A stretch of DNA of 32,253 bases from Methanomassiliicoccales archaeon (lineage in GTDB: Archaea > Thermoplasmatota > Thermoplasmata > Methanomassiliicoccales > UBA472): the NCBI GenBank assembly GCA_038740345.1, contig JAVYMA010000022.1, forward strand, positions 1 through 32,253, in the 5' to 3' direction. The translations under genes and the position numbers were made by a program. This document shows positions 1 through 6,836 of the stretch, in pieces. Positions within the stretch are counted from its first letter, which is position 1, and every line of letters begins with the position of its first letter. The notes under the pieces are model-generated. The model was not told the DNA's origin. It saw nothing but the letters and a program-made list of their open reading frames with translations, and ran no database searches.

Positions 1-2820
1 GCTGTGTGATTGCCGTCGGCCAGGCCGGTGAAGGTGTAGTTGGTGTCCAGGCCGACGAGTATCCAAGAGCCTCCGTCGATGGAGACCTCGTAGTGCGCGA
101 TGCCGGAAAGATTATCGCTACCAGACCATTCTACCAGAACGCTCTGAGAGGCGAACATGTCACCTGAAGTTGGTGCGATTATTTCCACCGTAGGCTTGGT
201 AAGGTCGATAGTAAAGGTTACCAGCGTAAGGAAGCTATTGCCTGCGTTGTCAAAGGCTTGCACTTCGAGAGTGTGCACGCCCTCAGTCAGATTCAACTGA
301 CGTGTTGTGGCGAGGCTCATGTTGACCCAACCCTCACTGTCCAACTGGGTCCAATAATATGCAATGTTGGAGGATGGAGTTGGATCGAACCCAAGCCATT
401 GAGCTTCGAGCTCAGAGTCGTTGTAATATCCACCATCCACAGGATTGGTAATTACGACAACCGGTGACTGGGTATCGACAAAGAAGGAAACGTTAGTTTC
501 ATTCCAGTTTCCTGCGATGTCATATACCTTTACGGAGAAGATATGCGCACCTTCGCTCAATCCGCTGATTTCATACCAGGTGTTGGTTCCTACAGATATG
601 TACGCTGAGCTGTCTACACGGATTTCGGCATATGCTAAGTTGTCATCAGCCATAACCCATGTAACATTAATGGCATTCACTTTGAAGACCTGACCACCCG
701 CAGGGAAATTGATTTGCACTGTGGGTTTGGTAACATCGACGATGAATGTTCTGGTAGCGGTTTGAGTGTTTCCTGCCTTATCGAATGCCACAACCTCCAA
801 GGTATGGACGCCCTCAGAGAGGTTCTGGAACAAATTATACTCAACATCTCCTAAAACTATCCAGTTACCATCAATGGAAACGTTGTAGTGGTCGATTCCC
901 GAGAGAGCATCGGAACCTGTCCAAGTGACGTTTACGTCCCTGCTAGCAACACCGTCGCCATCTTCGGCAGGGAAGGTTATGGTAACAATGGGGTTGGTAA
1001 GATCAACAACAAAGGCATGATTTACTGTTGCATTGTTGCCTGCCTTGTCCTGAACATACAGATCCATCGTCCAGCTTCCCTCTGTTAGTAGCGCTTTGCC
1101 AGCAGTGAAGTTTGTGATCCAAGCGCTAGTAACCGTTCCCATATTTATCCATCCCGCACTAGCTCCAGTGGAGTTCTGGACCCGTACGCGATAGAAATCG
1201 ATGGGGGATCCTGTACCATCGCCATTCCAAGAAGCTGTGAAGTTACTTAAGTTGATGAATGCTCCGGGGACGATAATGACTGCGGTTGGAGCGGTCTTAT
1301 CGATGGTGAAATTCGCGATGGCTGTAGCATTATTTCCAGCCGCATCTCTTGCAGCTATTATGAACGCCCAAGCCCCTTCATCGTTTAATAGCTGCTTGTT
1401 GGTGAAGTTCGTAATCCACTGCGAATTTTTACCCGTTATATTCACCCAACTTCCCGCCGCGCCAGTTGTGTTGATCACTCTGGCCCATGAATAAACGGTG
1501 CCAGAGCGTGCATCATTGATGGTCCATGAAGCAGTGAAGTTGTTCTTGTTTGTGTAAGACTCATCAACTGGTGAGATGATAGTAATGGCTGGGAACGTCG
1601 CATCTATGGTGAAGTTCGTCCAGGCCTGTGCATAGTTATCCGCAGCATCATACACTACCACCTTTAAGGTATAATTATCATCAGGAACGTTCGAGCCCCA
1701 TATAGCGCTTAGAGTGGTGGAGTTAGTTACGCCAATTATAGTCAATGTTTCGGGCCATCCAGTGGAGTTAGTCAATGTGACAATGCTCTTTACTATTGGG
1801 GACGAACCTCCATCTGCGTACCATTGGATGGCAAGGTTATTATCATTCCATAGGGTATTATTCTGAGGTTTGACCCAAAACACCGACGGAACGCTTGCAT
1901 CAACAGTGAATGTTAAAGATGCGTTATAATAATTCGAGTTGCTATCTGTCACATTCACATAAACGGTATAACTGGCGCCGTTAAACAGATCACTGCCACC
2001 AGTTATATTGTGTAGCCATATTTCTGGCACAGTTACAGTTTTACTATCGCCAAGCCAACTGTCACTCGTCTCATTATAGAGTGATACTTTATAACCGACC
2101 AAGCTAGTTCCATCGATCAAAGATGGAGTCCATGTGAATGTGAAATTGGTGCGGTTTATAAAGTTTCCTGATGGTGTAGTAAAGGTTACAAATGGAGTAA
2201 CTATGAAGTTGCTCCAATAGGTGCCCACATTGCCTGCACCATCAGTTGCCTCCAATTTAAGAGACCAACTACCTGCTTTTAATAGTTCGCCATTGGTGAA
2301 ATTTGTTATCCAATAAGCTGAGGCATTATGGGGTACGCTCACCCAACCATAGGTGAAATTGCCAGTAGCATTCCTCATTTGGCCACGAACTTGTGTTATA
2401 GAAGCACCATTACCTTTATTCGTTGTCCACGATGCTGTGAAATTAGTCTTGTTCGTCTTTGAACCATCTAATGGTATTGTAATAATTACAGTTGGGTTCG
2501 TCTTGTCAACATTAAACAAAACAGTTTTGTTTGTTGCATTTTGATATTTCATAGCAGTTGTGTTCCAGTAAACAGCCCAAACTGTTATTAAATACGCTCC
2601 TTCAGATAAACCGCTATAGGTGTATGAGTTGTTTTTCGATTTATTTTGTAGATTTTGTGGTTCCTTCCACCCGGTAGTTAAATTGCTTAACATCGTATAG
2701 TTCCAGATGGTTGCGAAGTCAGAGGGGTTCTTCGCTGTTACCGACCATTTTACTGTCACGCTACCAGTGTTATTATATGAGTTGGCTGTAGGAGCCAAAA
2801 TGGTGATTTCTGGCTCGGGC
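1..2820 (-). repeat. About ten Ig-like protein modules in the surface protein, in two size classes
   Basis: Module junctions (the V/I-D-x-T-x-P linker) fall near 2815, 2508, 2200, 1900, 1602, 1305, 1009, 738, 478 and 209. The first six intervals are about 296-308 nt (about 100 residues) and the last three about 260-271 nt (about 89 residues). Most long modules carry a WITNFT-type motif and the short ones carry GLSEG-HTLEV-AFD-AGN-type motifs. The modules are diverged at DNA level, so these are protein repeats rather than recent DNA duplications. Confidence 0.75.
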
Positions 2821-2954
2821 CCAGGGGATCCGAGCTCAGGCACCCCCACACTGGAATCAGCCGTGACTGCAACGCTGCTGAAGAGCAACGTAATTACCAT
2901 CATCAGCGCCAAGGCCGATGTCATAAGCTGATTCTTAACATTCATTGTTCTCAT
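1..2954 (-). CDS. Secreted surface protein with tandem Ig-like repeats (partial, 3' end outside window)
   Basis: The minus strand stays open for 984 codons from an ATG at 2954 to the window edge; I checked every in-phase triplet for stops. The N-terminus (MRTMNVKNQ, then a hydrophobic stretch up to about residue 31) looks like a Sec signal peptide. The rest is about ten Ig-like/fibronectin-like modules separated by linkers of the form V/I-D-x-T-x-P, rich in N-x-S/T sequons, as expected of a glycosylated cell-surface protein. A second in-frame ATG lies at 2945, with GGGATGAG just upstream; the first ATG follows a GGAAGGGAAAGGG run. Function is unknown: adhesion, S-layer or a binding role are all possible. 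The C-terminal anchor, if any, is beyond the window. The extreme 3' part seen here looks more GC-rich than the middle of the gene. Confidence 0.88.
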   Translation of the reverse strand, partial: MRTMNVKNQLMTSALALMMVITLLFSSVAVTADSSVGVPELGSPGPEPEITILAPTANSYNNTGSVTVKWSVTAKNPSDFATIWNYTMLSNLTTGWKEPQNLQNKSKNNSYTYSGLSEGAYLITVWAVYWNTTAMKYQNATNKTVLFNVDKTNPTVIITIPLDGSKTNKTNFTASWTTNKGNGASITQVRGQMRNATGNFTYGWVSVPHNASAYWITNFTNGELLKAGSWSLKLEATDGAGNVGTYWSNFIVTPFVTFTTPSGNFINRTNFTFTWTPSLIDGTSLVGYKVSLYNETSDSWLGDSKTVTVPEIWLHNITGGSDLFNGASYTVYVNVTDSNSNYYNASLTFTVDASVPSVFWVKPQNNTLWNDNNLAIQWYADGGSSPIVKSIVTLTNSTGWPETLTIIGVTNSTTLSAIWGSNVPDDNYTLKVVVYDAADNYAQAWTNFTIDATFPAITIISPVDESYTNKNNFTASWTINDARSGTVYSWARVINTTGAAGSWVNITGKNSQWITNFTNKQLLNDEGAWAFIIAARDAAGNNATAIANFTIDKTAPTAVIIVPGAFINLSNFTASWNGDGTGSPIDFYRVRVQNSTGASAGWINMGTVTSAWITNFTAGKALLTEGSWTMDLYVQDKAGNNATVNHAFVVDLTNPIVTITFPAEDGDGVASRDVNVTWTGSDALSGIDHYNVSIDGNWIVLGDVEYNLFQNLSEGVHTLEVVAFDKAGNTQTATRTFIVDVTKPTVQINFPAGGQVFKVNAINVTWVMADDNLAYAEIRVDSSAYISVGTNTWYEISGLSEGAHIFSVKVYDIAGNWNETNVSFFVDTQSPVVVITNPVDGGYYNDSELEAQWLGFDPTPSSNIAYYWTQLDSEGWVNMSLATTRQLNLTEGVHTLEVQAFDNAGNSFLTLVTFTIDLTKPTVEIIAPTSGDMFASQSVLVEWSGSDNLSGIAHYEVSIDGGSWILVGLDTNYTFTGLADGNHT

Positions 2955-2967
2955 CCCTTTCCCTTCC

Positions 2968-2994
2968 GGAAACCCACCAATAATGTAGGTTTCC
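2968..2994 (-). promoter_or_regulatory. 5'-leader hairpin of the surface-protein gene
   Basis: A perfect 7-bp inverted repeat (GGAAACC / GGTTTCC, 2968-2974 with 2988-2994) has a 13-nt loop. It lies between the predicted transcription start (about 2998) and the purine-rich ribosome binding region directly before the ATG at 2954. It could stabilise the 5' end of the mRNA or modulate translation; this role is inferred. Confidence 0.45.
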
Positions 2995-3020
2995 TATTGA
3001 TACATGCGATAATGATAACG

Positions 3021-3030
3021 ATATATAAAC
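3021..3030 (-). promoter_or_regulatory. TATA box of the surface-protein gene
   Basis: Reading on the minus strand gives GTTTATATAT, close to the archaeal TATA consensus. A start about 26 nt downstream would fall near 2998-3000, giving a leader of about 45 nt before the ATG at 2954. Confidence 0.55.
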
Positions 3031-3203
3031 TATAGCCCATAGGTCTCAAAGCAAAATTTAATTTCCAATCACATCTGGCATATTTTACTATCTAGAATGA
3101 TAATAATCCTGCATTAATCAAATAATTTATTTTTTGGTTAAAAACAGGAACCATGAAAGCTAAGAAAACATGCCCCAACGAAGATGAAAATTGATTAGAT
3201 GAT

Positions 3204-3312
3204 TGGCGCCGAGGGGGAGATTTGAACTCCCGAGGCGTTGCCGCCAGTAGCTAACTCGGTAGGGTAAAGCACACTCGAGGCTACCGCCTTGGCCGGACTA
3301 GGCTACCTCGGC
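3204..3312 (-). tRNA. tRNA-Ser(CGA) with intron and encoded CCA
   Basis: On the minus strand the acceptor GCCGAGG (3312-3306) pairs with CCTCGGC (3214-3208), followed by discriminator G and an encoded CCA (3206-3204). T8 and A9 are present. The D stem is GCC/GGC, the anticodon stem GTAGC/GCTAC, the T stem GGGAG/CTCCC with loop TTCAAAT. A long variable arm (GGCG-GCAA-CGCC) and discriminator G identify it as serine type. The anticodon CGA lies at 3277-3275 and reads UCG codons. A 21-nt intron interrupts the anticodon loop after position 37. The mature RNA would be 88 nt including CCA. Confidence 0.95.
3253..3273 (-). other. 21-nt tRNA intron at canonical position 37/38
   Basis: Removing these 21 nt leaves a normal 7-nt anticodon loop (CTCGAGA) closed by the GTAGC/GCTAC stem. 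In the precursor, CTCG of the anticodon loop pairs with CGAG in the intron, leaving 3-nt bulges AGT and TTA on opposite sides. This is the bulge-helix-bulge substrate of archaeal splicing endonuclease, with cuts after the second nucleotide of each bulge. Confidence 0.9.
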
Positions 3313-3333
3313 GCGGTCGGTCCAATGTCGTTC

Positions 3334-3345
3334 GCATATTTCTTT
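3334..3345 (-). promoter_or_regulatory. TATA-like promoter of tRNA-Ser
   Basis: AAAGAAATATGC on the minus strand is centred about 26 nt upstream of the tRNA 5' end at 3312, the expected archaeal spacing if transcription starts at or close to the mature 5' end. Confidence 0.5.
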
Positions 3346-3451
3346 CTAATGGATTTGGATGTCTAAACATGTCTTTCAACGAATAAAGAGTGATATAGAG
3401 CAAGAGAAACACTTTTCCATGGGTAAGCTATCAAAGTAATGAGAGTGTAGC

Positions 3452-3664
3452 ATGAATTCGAACATAAAAGTGATTCTGCAAATCTCGGGCAAAGAGATTA
3501 TTGAGGAAATTGCGGAGAGTTCAACCGTTGAAGACCTTTTGAGAAAGCTTTCTCTCCATCCAGATGCATATATTATTGTAAAGGATAAGCGCCCCGTGCC
3601 ATTGACTAAAATCTTAGAAGACGGGGAAAGGCTAAGATTGGTCAAAGTAGCCTCAGGTGGTTAA
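3452..3664 (+). CDS. Ubiquitin-like small modifier / MoaD-ThiS family protein
   Basis: This 70-residue protein has the beta-grasp pattern: an N-terminal beta hairpin (IKVILQISGKEI), a helix around residues 25-33 (TVEDLLRKL), a middle strand (YIIVKDKRPV), and the C-terminus LRLVKVASGG. The terminal Gly-Gly is the residue pair adenylated by E1/MoeB-like enzymes. In archaea such proteins act as sulfur carriers for molybdopterin or thiolated tRNA and/or as protein modifiers (SAMPs). Length fits the family (about 65-95 residues). No E1, MoaE or ThiF-like partner is in the window, so sulfur carrier and modifier roles cannot be separated here. It is convergent with the CobQ-type genes, with 20 nt between the stops. 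Confidence 0.82.
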   Translation: MNSNIKVILQISGKEIIEEIAESSTVEDLLRKLSLHPDAYIIVKDKRPVPLTKILEDGERLRLVKVASGG

Positions 3665-3684
3665 ATTTAAAAAAGCCACAATAA

Positions 3685-4542
3685 TTAACAAGATAATCCT
3701 TTTTCCAATATCAATGACAATCCTCTCATATCCAAATCGCTTACTATTTGCAATAAAGCATTATCTAAGCTAGATATCCATATTTTCCTGATATCATCAA
3801 CACGTTTTGGAAACAATTTTCGAGAGCCAAGGCTAAGACTGTCTTCTTGCGGAATATGAAATTCAATCATAGGTATTACTCCCAAGCACGGCAGTCGCAT
3901 TTTTTTCTCTATTTCTCTTATGCCAGGCTGAAGAATTGTGGGATCTCCTCGAAAGCGATTGATTATAAAGCCCCTTACCATTTTTTTATGATGTTCATTC
4001 AATAGGTAATAAGTTCCGTATAGCGCAGCAAAAACACCTCCCCTGTCAATATCACCTATTAAAATCACTGGTGCCTTTGCCAATTCAGCTGTCCTCATAT
4101 TAGCTATATCTTTTTCAAATAGATTAATCTCGGCAGGTGAGCCAGATCCTTCTATGATAATCGTATCATATTCTTCCAATAATTTGTTGTAACATTTACC
4201 AACCACTTTCATTAAATCCCCTGTTGGAAGCGATTCGCAACCCTTACCAAAGTTAGCGTAAGGCTTGCCCTCGAGAACAAGCTGGATAACACCATTGCCG
4301 CTCGGTTTCAATAAAATAGGATTCATCTCAACTCTGGGCTCAATACCGCAAGCTATGGCCTGAAATGCCTGAGCCATGCCCATTTCTTTTCCATCGCGGG
4401 TTACAAAGGAATTCAAAGATAGGTTCAACGCCTTGAAAGGGGCTACACTTTTTCCTTTCGCTGCCAAATATCGGCAAAAGAGCGCTGTCACAGTAGATTT
4501 GCCTGCCCCAGAACAAACTCCCTGAAACATTATTGAACTCAA
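3685..4542 (-). CDS. CobQ-type ATPase domain protein lacking the glutamine amidotransferase domain
   Basis: The 285 residues match the N-terminal ATPase half of adenosylcobyric acid synthase: P-loop GVCSGAGKS at 8-16, then FKALNLSLNS, EMNPILLKPSG, IIIEGSGSPAEINL, GDIDRGGVFA and FRGDPTILQPGI. It stops about 30 residues after the domain, so the GATase domain with its catalytic Cys and His is absent. There is no visible frameshift and the family motifs are intact, so it looks functional rather than decayed. The start is TTG at 4542, overlapping the stop of the upstream full-length gene (TTGA); a GGAGGAG sequence 7 nt upstream supports it. An in-frame ATG at 4530 is the alternative. It may partner the upstream CobQ or amidate a different substrate with ammonia from elsewhere; both are inference. 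Confidence 0.85.
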   Translation of the reverse strand: MSSIMFQGVCSGAGKSTVTALFCRYLAAKGKSVAPFKALNLSLNSFVTRDGKEMGMAQAFQAIACGIEPRVEMNPILLKPSGNGVIQLVLEGKPYANFGKGCESLPTGDLMKVVGKCYNKLLEEYDTIIIEGSGSPAEINLFEKDIANMRTAELAKAPVILIGDIDRGGVFAALYGTYYLLNEHHKKMVRGFIINRFRGDPTILQPGIREIEKKMRLPCLGVIPMIEFHIPQEDSLSLGSRKLFPKRVDDIRKIWISSLDNALLQIVSDLDMRGLSLILEKGLSC

Positions 4543-6350
4543 TCAGATACTCCTCCGACTTCAGGAATAAGATAACGCAAAATCAATCTCTTTTTCATAA
4601 TTCTAGCCACTTCAGAAATGCTGTTTTCAACAGCGCTATCGAGATTTTTCGCTTCTTCAAAATGAGATTTTCTATCTGCTTTGATGAGAGAAATTACATG
4701 CTGCCTAAATGCAGGTAGGTCAAACACTCCATGAAGGTAAGTTCCCAGAACCATTCCATCTGTAGAAACCGAGCCTTCATGATAGCCCCCATCCGAGGTT
4801 ATGTAGAAAACTGGAGCTTCAAGGCTAGTTGTCCTCCCCATGTGTATCTCGTATCCTCTAACTTTCCCTCCTTTTCCTAAAAGAAGTTCACCCTCCACTT
4901 GAACTGTTCTTTTTTCCTTTGAGTCAAATACCGTCTGAGCTTGAAGCAAGCCTATTCCTTCCAAAGATCTTGATTGACCCCCTTCCAATCCATACAAGTC
5001 ATGAATCTCAGTACCAAGCATTTGATACCCCCCACAAATTCCTATGATCGGCATTTTGCCTTTCAAGGAGCGAATCTTTTGAGATAATCCCCTTTCATTC
5101 ATCCAGATCAGATCTTGAACGGTGTTCTTAGTTCCAGGTATTATTATTAAATCGACATTATCCAAGTCATTAGGATCATCTATATACACCACAGATATGC
5201 CTTCTTCTAATGTGAAAGGATCGAAATCAGTAAAATTGGATATGCGAGGCAGTCTTATGATGCCTATCAAGGTAGTACTATCTTCTTTAGCGCCTTTATC
5301 CTTCAAAAACATTGAATCTTCGGTTGGAAGCTCTAAATCAAGATGCGGCAATACACCCAGAACCTTTATTCCCAATTCCTTCTCTGCCTTCTTTATACCG
5401 ACTTCGAGAGTCTCATGATCTCCATGCATATTATTGATGATTACCCCTTTGAACTTCTTTCTATCCTCTTCGTTGAGTAAGAGCAACGTACCGTAAAGAT
5501 ATGCAAAAGCCCCACCCCACTCAATGTTCACCACTAAAATACAGTCAGCATCGGATATCCTCGCAGTGGGAATGTTGGCGATCTCCTGATCGCCAAGATT
5601 AATCTCTGCCGGGCTGCCTGCACCTTCAATGATGACAAAATCATTGCTTTTAGATAGTATTTCAAAGTTACGTTTTATTATCTCTATTCCTTTACTCCTA
5701 GCAAAAGAACCATAGTACTCCTGTACATCCATATCTTTGTAAGGACGGCCTTCGACCACCACTTGTGATATCGCATTTCCCTTGGGTTTTAGCAATATGG
5801 GATTCATCGCCGCAATCGGCTCAGCCCTAGCGGCTCTAGCCTGCAATTCTTGCGCCCTTGCGATTTCTTCTCCATTTTGCGTGATATATGAGTTCAATGA
5901 CATATTCTGCGATTTGAAAGGAGCAACCCGAAATCCCAGGTCAGCCAATATTCTACAAAGACCCATGACCACAAGCGATTTACCTGCTCCCGATGTGGCA
6001 CCCATTACCATAATTGACCTTGCTCTTTTGCGGAATTTTATATCCAATATTCCTTTTACTTCCTCTTTTGCAGGTCTCGGTTGTCGACGAAACAAAGAGT
6101 GCATTTCATTAGTCACATCCGCTCTGTGCAACCAAAAGCATTTCTTGCAACTCCATATCCTTCTACCATCCTTTCCTATCACAAACTCGCCTAATTCATT
6201 ATCAAAGCAAGGATATAGTGGACAATAGCAAAAAGTGCAATCTTGTCCGGGGAAATGACAAGGGTAATATTCACAGGTTTTATTGCTGCCTTTGATCGGC
6301 CCGCAAATCTCCGATTCGACCTTGGTTTCGAATCTCATTCTGCTCAGCAT
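4539..6350 (-). CDS. cobQ: Cobyric acid synthase with N-terminal cysteine-rich domain
   Basis: This enzyme amidates four side chains of adenosylcobyrinic acid a,c-diamide using glutamine and ATP. Residues 16-72 hold a Cys-rich module (CEYYPCHFPGQDCTFCYCP, CFDN, WSCKKC) that resembles the archaeal 'cysteine-rich small domain' (Pfam PF04071), probably a metal or Fe-S binding unit. Residues 112-345 are the ATPase (P-loop GATSGAGKS at 117-125; IIEGAGSPAEINL). Residues 385-560 are the class I GATase-like domain, with nucleophile Cys439 in GICGGYQ and His540 in YLHGVF. At 603 residues it is longer than standard CobQ (about 480-510) because of the N-terminal fusion. The start at 6350 lies about 26 nt from a TATA box, so the message may be leaderless; the ATG at 6338 is an alternative. 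No other cob/cbi gene is in the window. Confidence 0.92.
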   Translation of the reverse strand: MLSRMRFETKVESEICGPIKGSNKTCEYYPCHFPGQDCTFCYCPLYPCFDNELGEFVIGKDGRRIWSCKKCFWLHRADVTNEMHSLFRRQPRPAKEEVKGILDIKFRKRARSIMVMGATSGAGKSLVVMGLCRILADLGFRVAPFKSQNMSLNSYITQNGEEIARAQELQARAARAEPIAAMNPILLKPKGNAISQVVVEGRPYKDMDVQEYYGSFARSKGIEIIKRNFEILSKSNDFVIIEGAGSPAEINLGDQEIANIPTARISDADCILVVNIEWGGAFAYLYGTLLLLNEEDRKKFKGVIINNMHGDHETLEVGIKKAEKELGIKVLGVLPHLDLELPTEDSMFLKDKGAKEDSTTLIGIIRLPRISNFTDFDPFTLEEGISVVYIDDPNDLDNVDLIIIPGTKNTVQDLIWMNERGLSQKIRSLKGKMPIIGICGGYQMLGTEIHDLYGLEGGQSRSLEGIGLLQAQTVFDSKEKRTVQVEGELLLGKGGKVRGYEIHMGRTTSLEAPVFYITSDGGYHEGSVSTDGMVLGTYLHGVFDLPAFRQHVISLIKADRKSHFEEAKNLDSAVENSISEVARIMKKRLILRYLIPEVGGVSD

Positions 6351-6370
6351 TAGTTGGATATATCATCCAA

Positions 6371-6380
6371 TATTATATAC
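6371..6380 (-). promoter_or_regulatory. TATA box of the cobQ pair
   Basis: The minus strand reads GTATATAATA. Its centre is about 26 nt from the ATG at 6350, so transcription could start at or very near the start codon. Confidence 0.5.
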
Positions 6381-6600
6381 ATTTAATTTAGTCAAAAATT
6401 TCAGGGCCATTTGTTATAATATTTAAAAATTATTTATTTTGATTTTTAGGTTATTATGAGAATTCAAAATAAATAATGCTTGATTATTAGCATGTCTAAA
6501 ATGTAAATATCCATTTCACTAAAATTCTCAGCTTGCCCGCTTTTTTTGGTACATTTTATGTATGAAGTATCTTTTTTGTCTCGGCTTTGGTTTTCATTAG

Positions 6601-6612
6601 AAAAGTATTTAT
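6601..6612 (+). promoter_or_regulatory. TATA box before the structured segment upstream of dnaG
   Basis: AAAAGTATTTAT resembles a BRE plus TATA box. A start about 25 nt downstream would fall near 6631-6633, just before the GC-rich structured segment and about 200 nt before the dnaG start codon. Confidence 0.45.
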
Positions 6613-6631
6613 CCGGCTTTTGTTGAATAGG

Positions 6632-6816
6632 GACAGAAGGAAAAACACTTCGGGCCAAGGCCTGAATAGTGTCTAATCATGATCACTATCACCCATTCAT
6701 CACATCCTAATGAAGGATACGTCAATGATTGGTGCGAAAAGGACCGCTAGGGCTCCTTAGGGGGTTTGCCCGGGAAAATCATTTAGTTCGGGCTAAGCGG
6801 CTACGGATTGTTTTTC
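6632..6816 (+). ncRNA. Candidate structured RNA (stand-alone or dnaG leader)
   Basis: This segment is clearly GC-richer than the AT-rich DNA before it and has no credible ORF. Visible pairings: ACACT/AGTGT around GGCC-AA-GGCC (6645-6672); alternatively ATAGTG/CACTAT (6666-6689); ATCCT-AATGA-AGGAT (6704-6718); GGGC/GCCC (6750-6771); CCGCTAG (6744-6750) with CTAAGCGG (6793-6800, one bulged A); and AATGATT (6724-6730) with AATCATT (6777-6783). The last two interlock and would form a pseudoknot. A TATA box lies 25 nt upstream and a T5 run at 6811-6815 follows. I could not match it to RNase P, SRP, 5S RNA or a riboswitch I know. It may be a separate RNA gene or the 5' leader of dnaG. Confidence 0.5.
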
Positions 6817-6836
6817 CATAAGAAAGAGGAGATTCA

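Noticed and set aside
258-2931. Several plus-strand frames of 60-100 codons
   Set aside because: They lie opposite the continuous 984-codon minus-strand surface-protein frame and have no family resemblance.
3685-4542. Frameshifted or decayed cobQ
   Set aside because: The frame is clean, all ATPase motifs are present, and it has a good ribosome binding site; no GATase remnants were seen downstream before the convergent gene.
6464-6658. A 64-codon minus-strand frame before dnaG
   Set aside because: Composition is not protein-like, it has no recognisable domain, and it runs into the structured segment and TATA box used on the plus strand.
6632-6816. RNase P RNA, SRP RNA, 5S rRNA or a known riboswitch
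   Set aside because: The conserved cores I know (RNase P CR-I, SRP domain IV loop, 5S loop sequences, TPP and fluoride riboswitch motifs) are not present on either strand.
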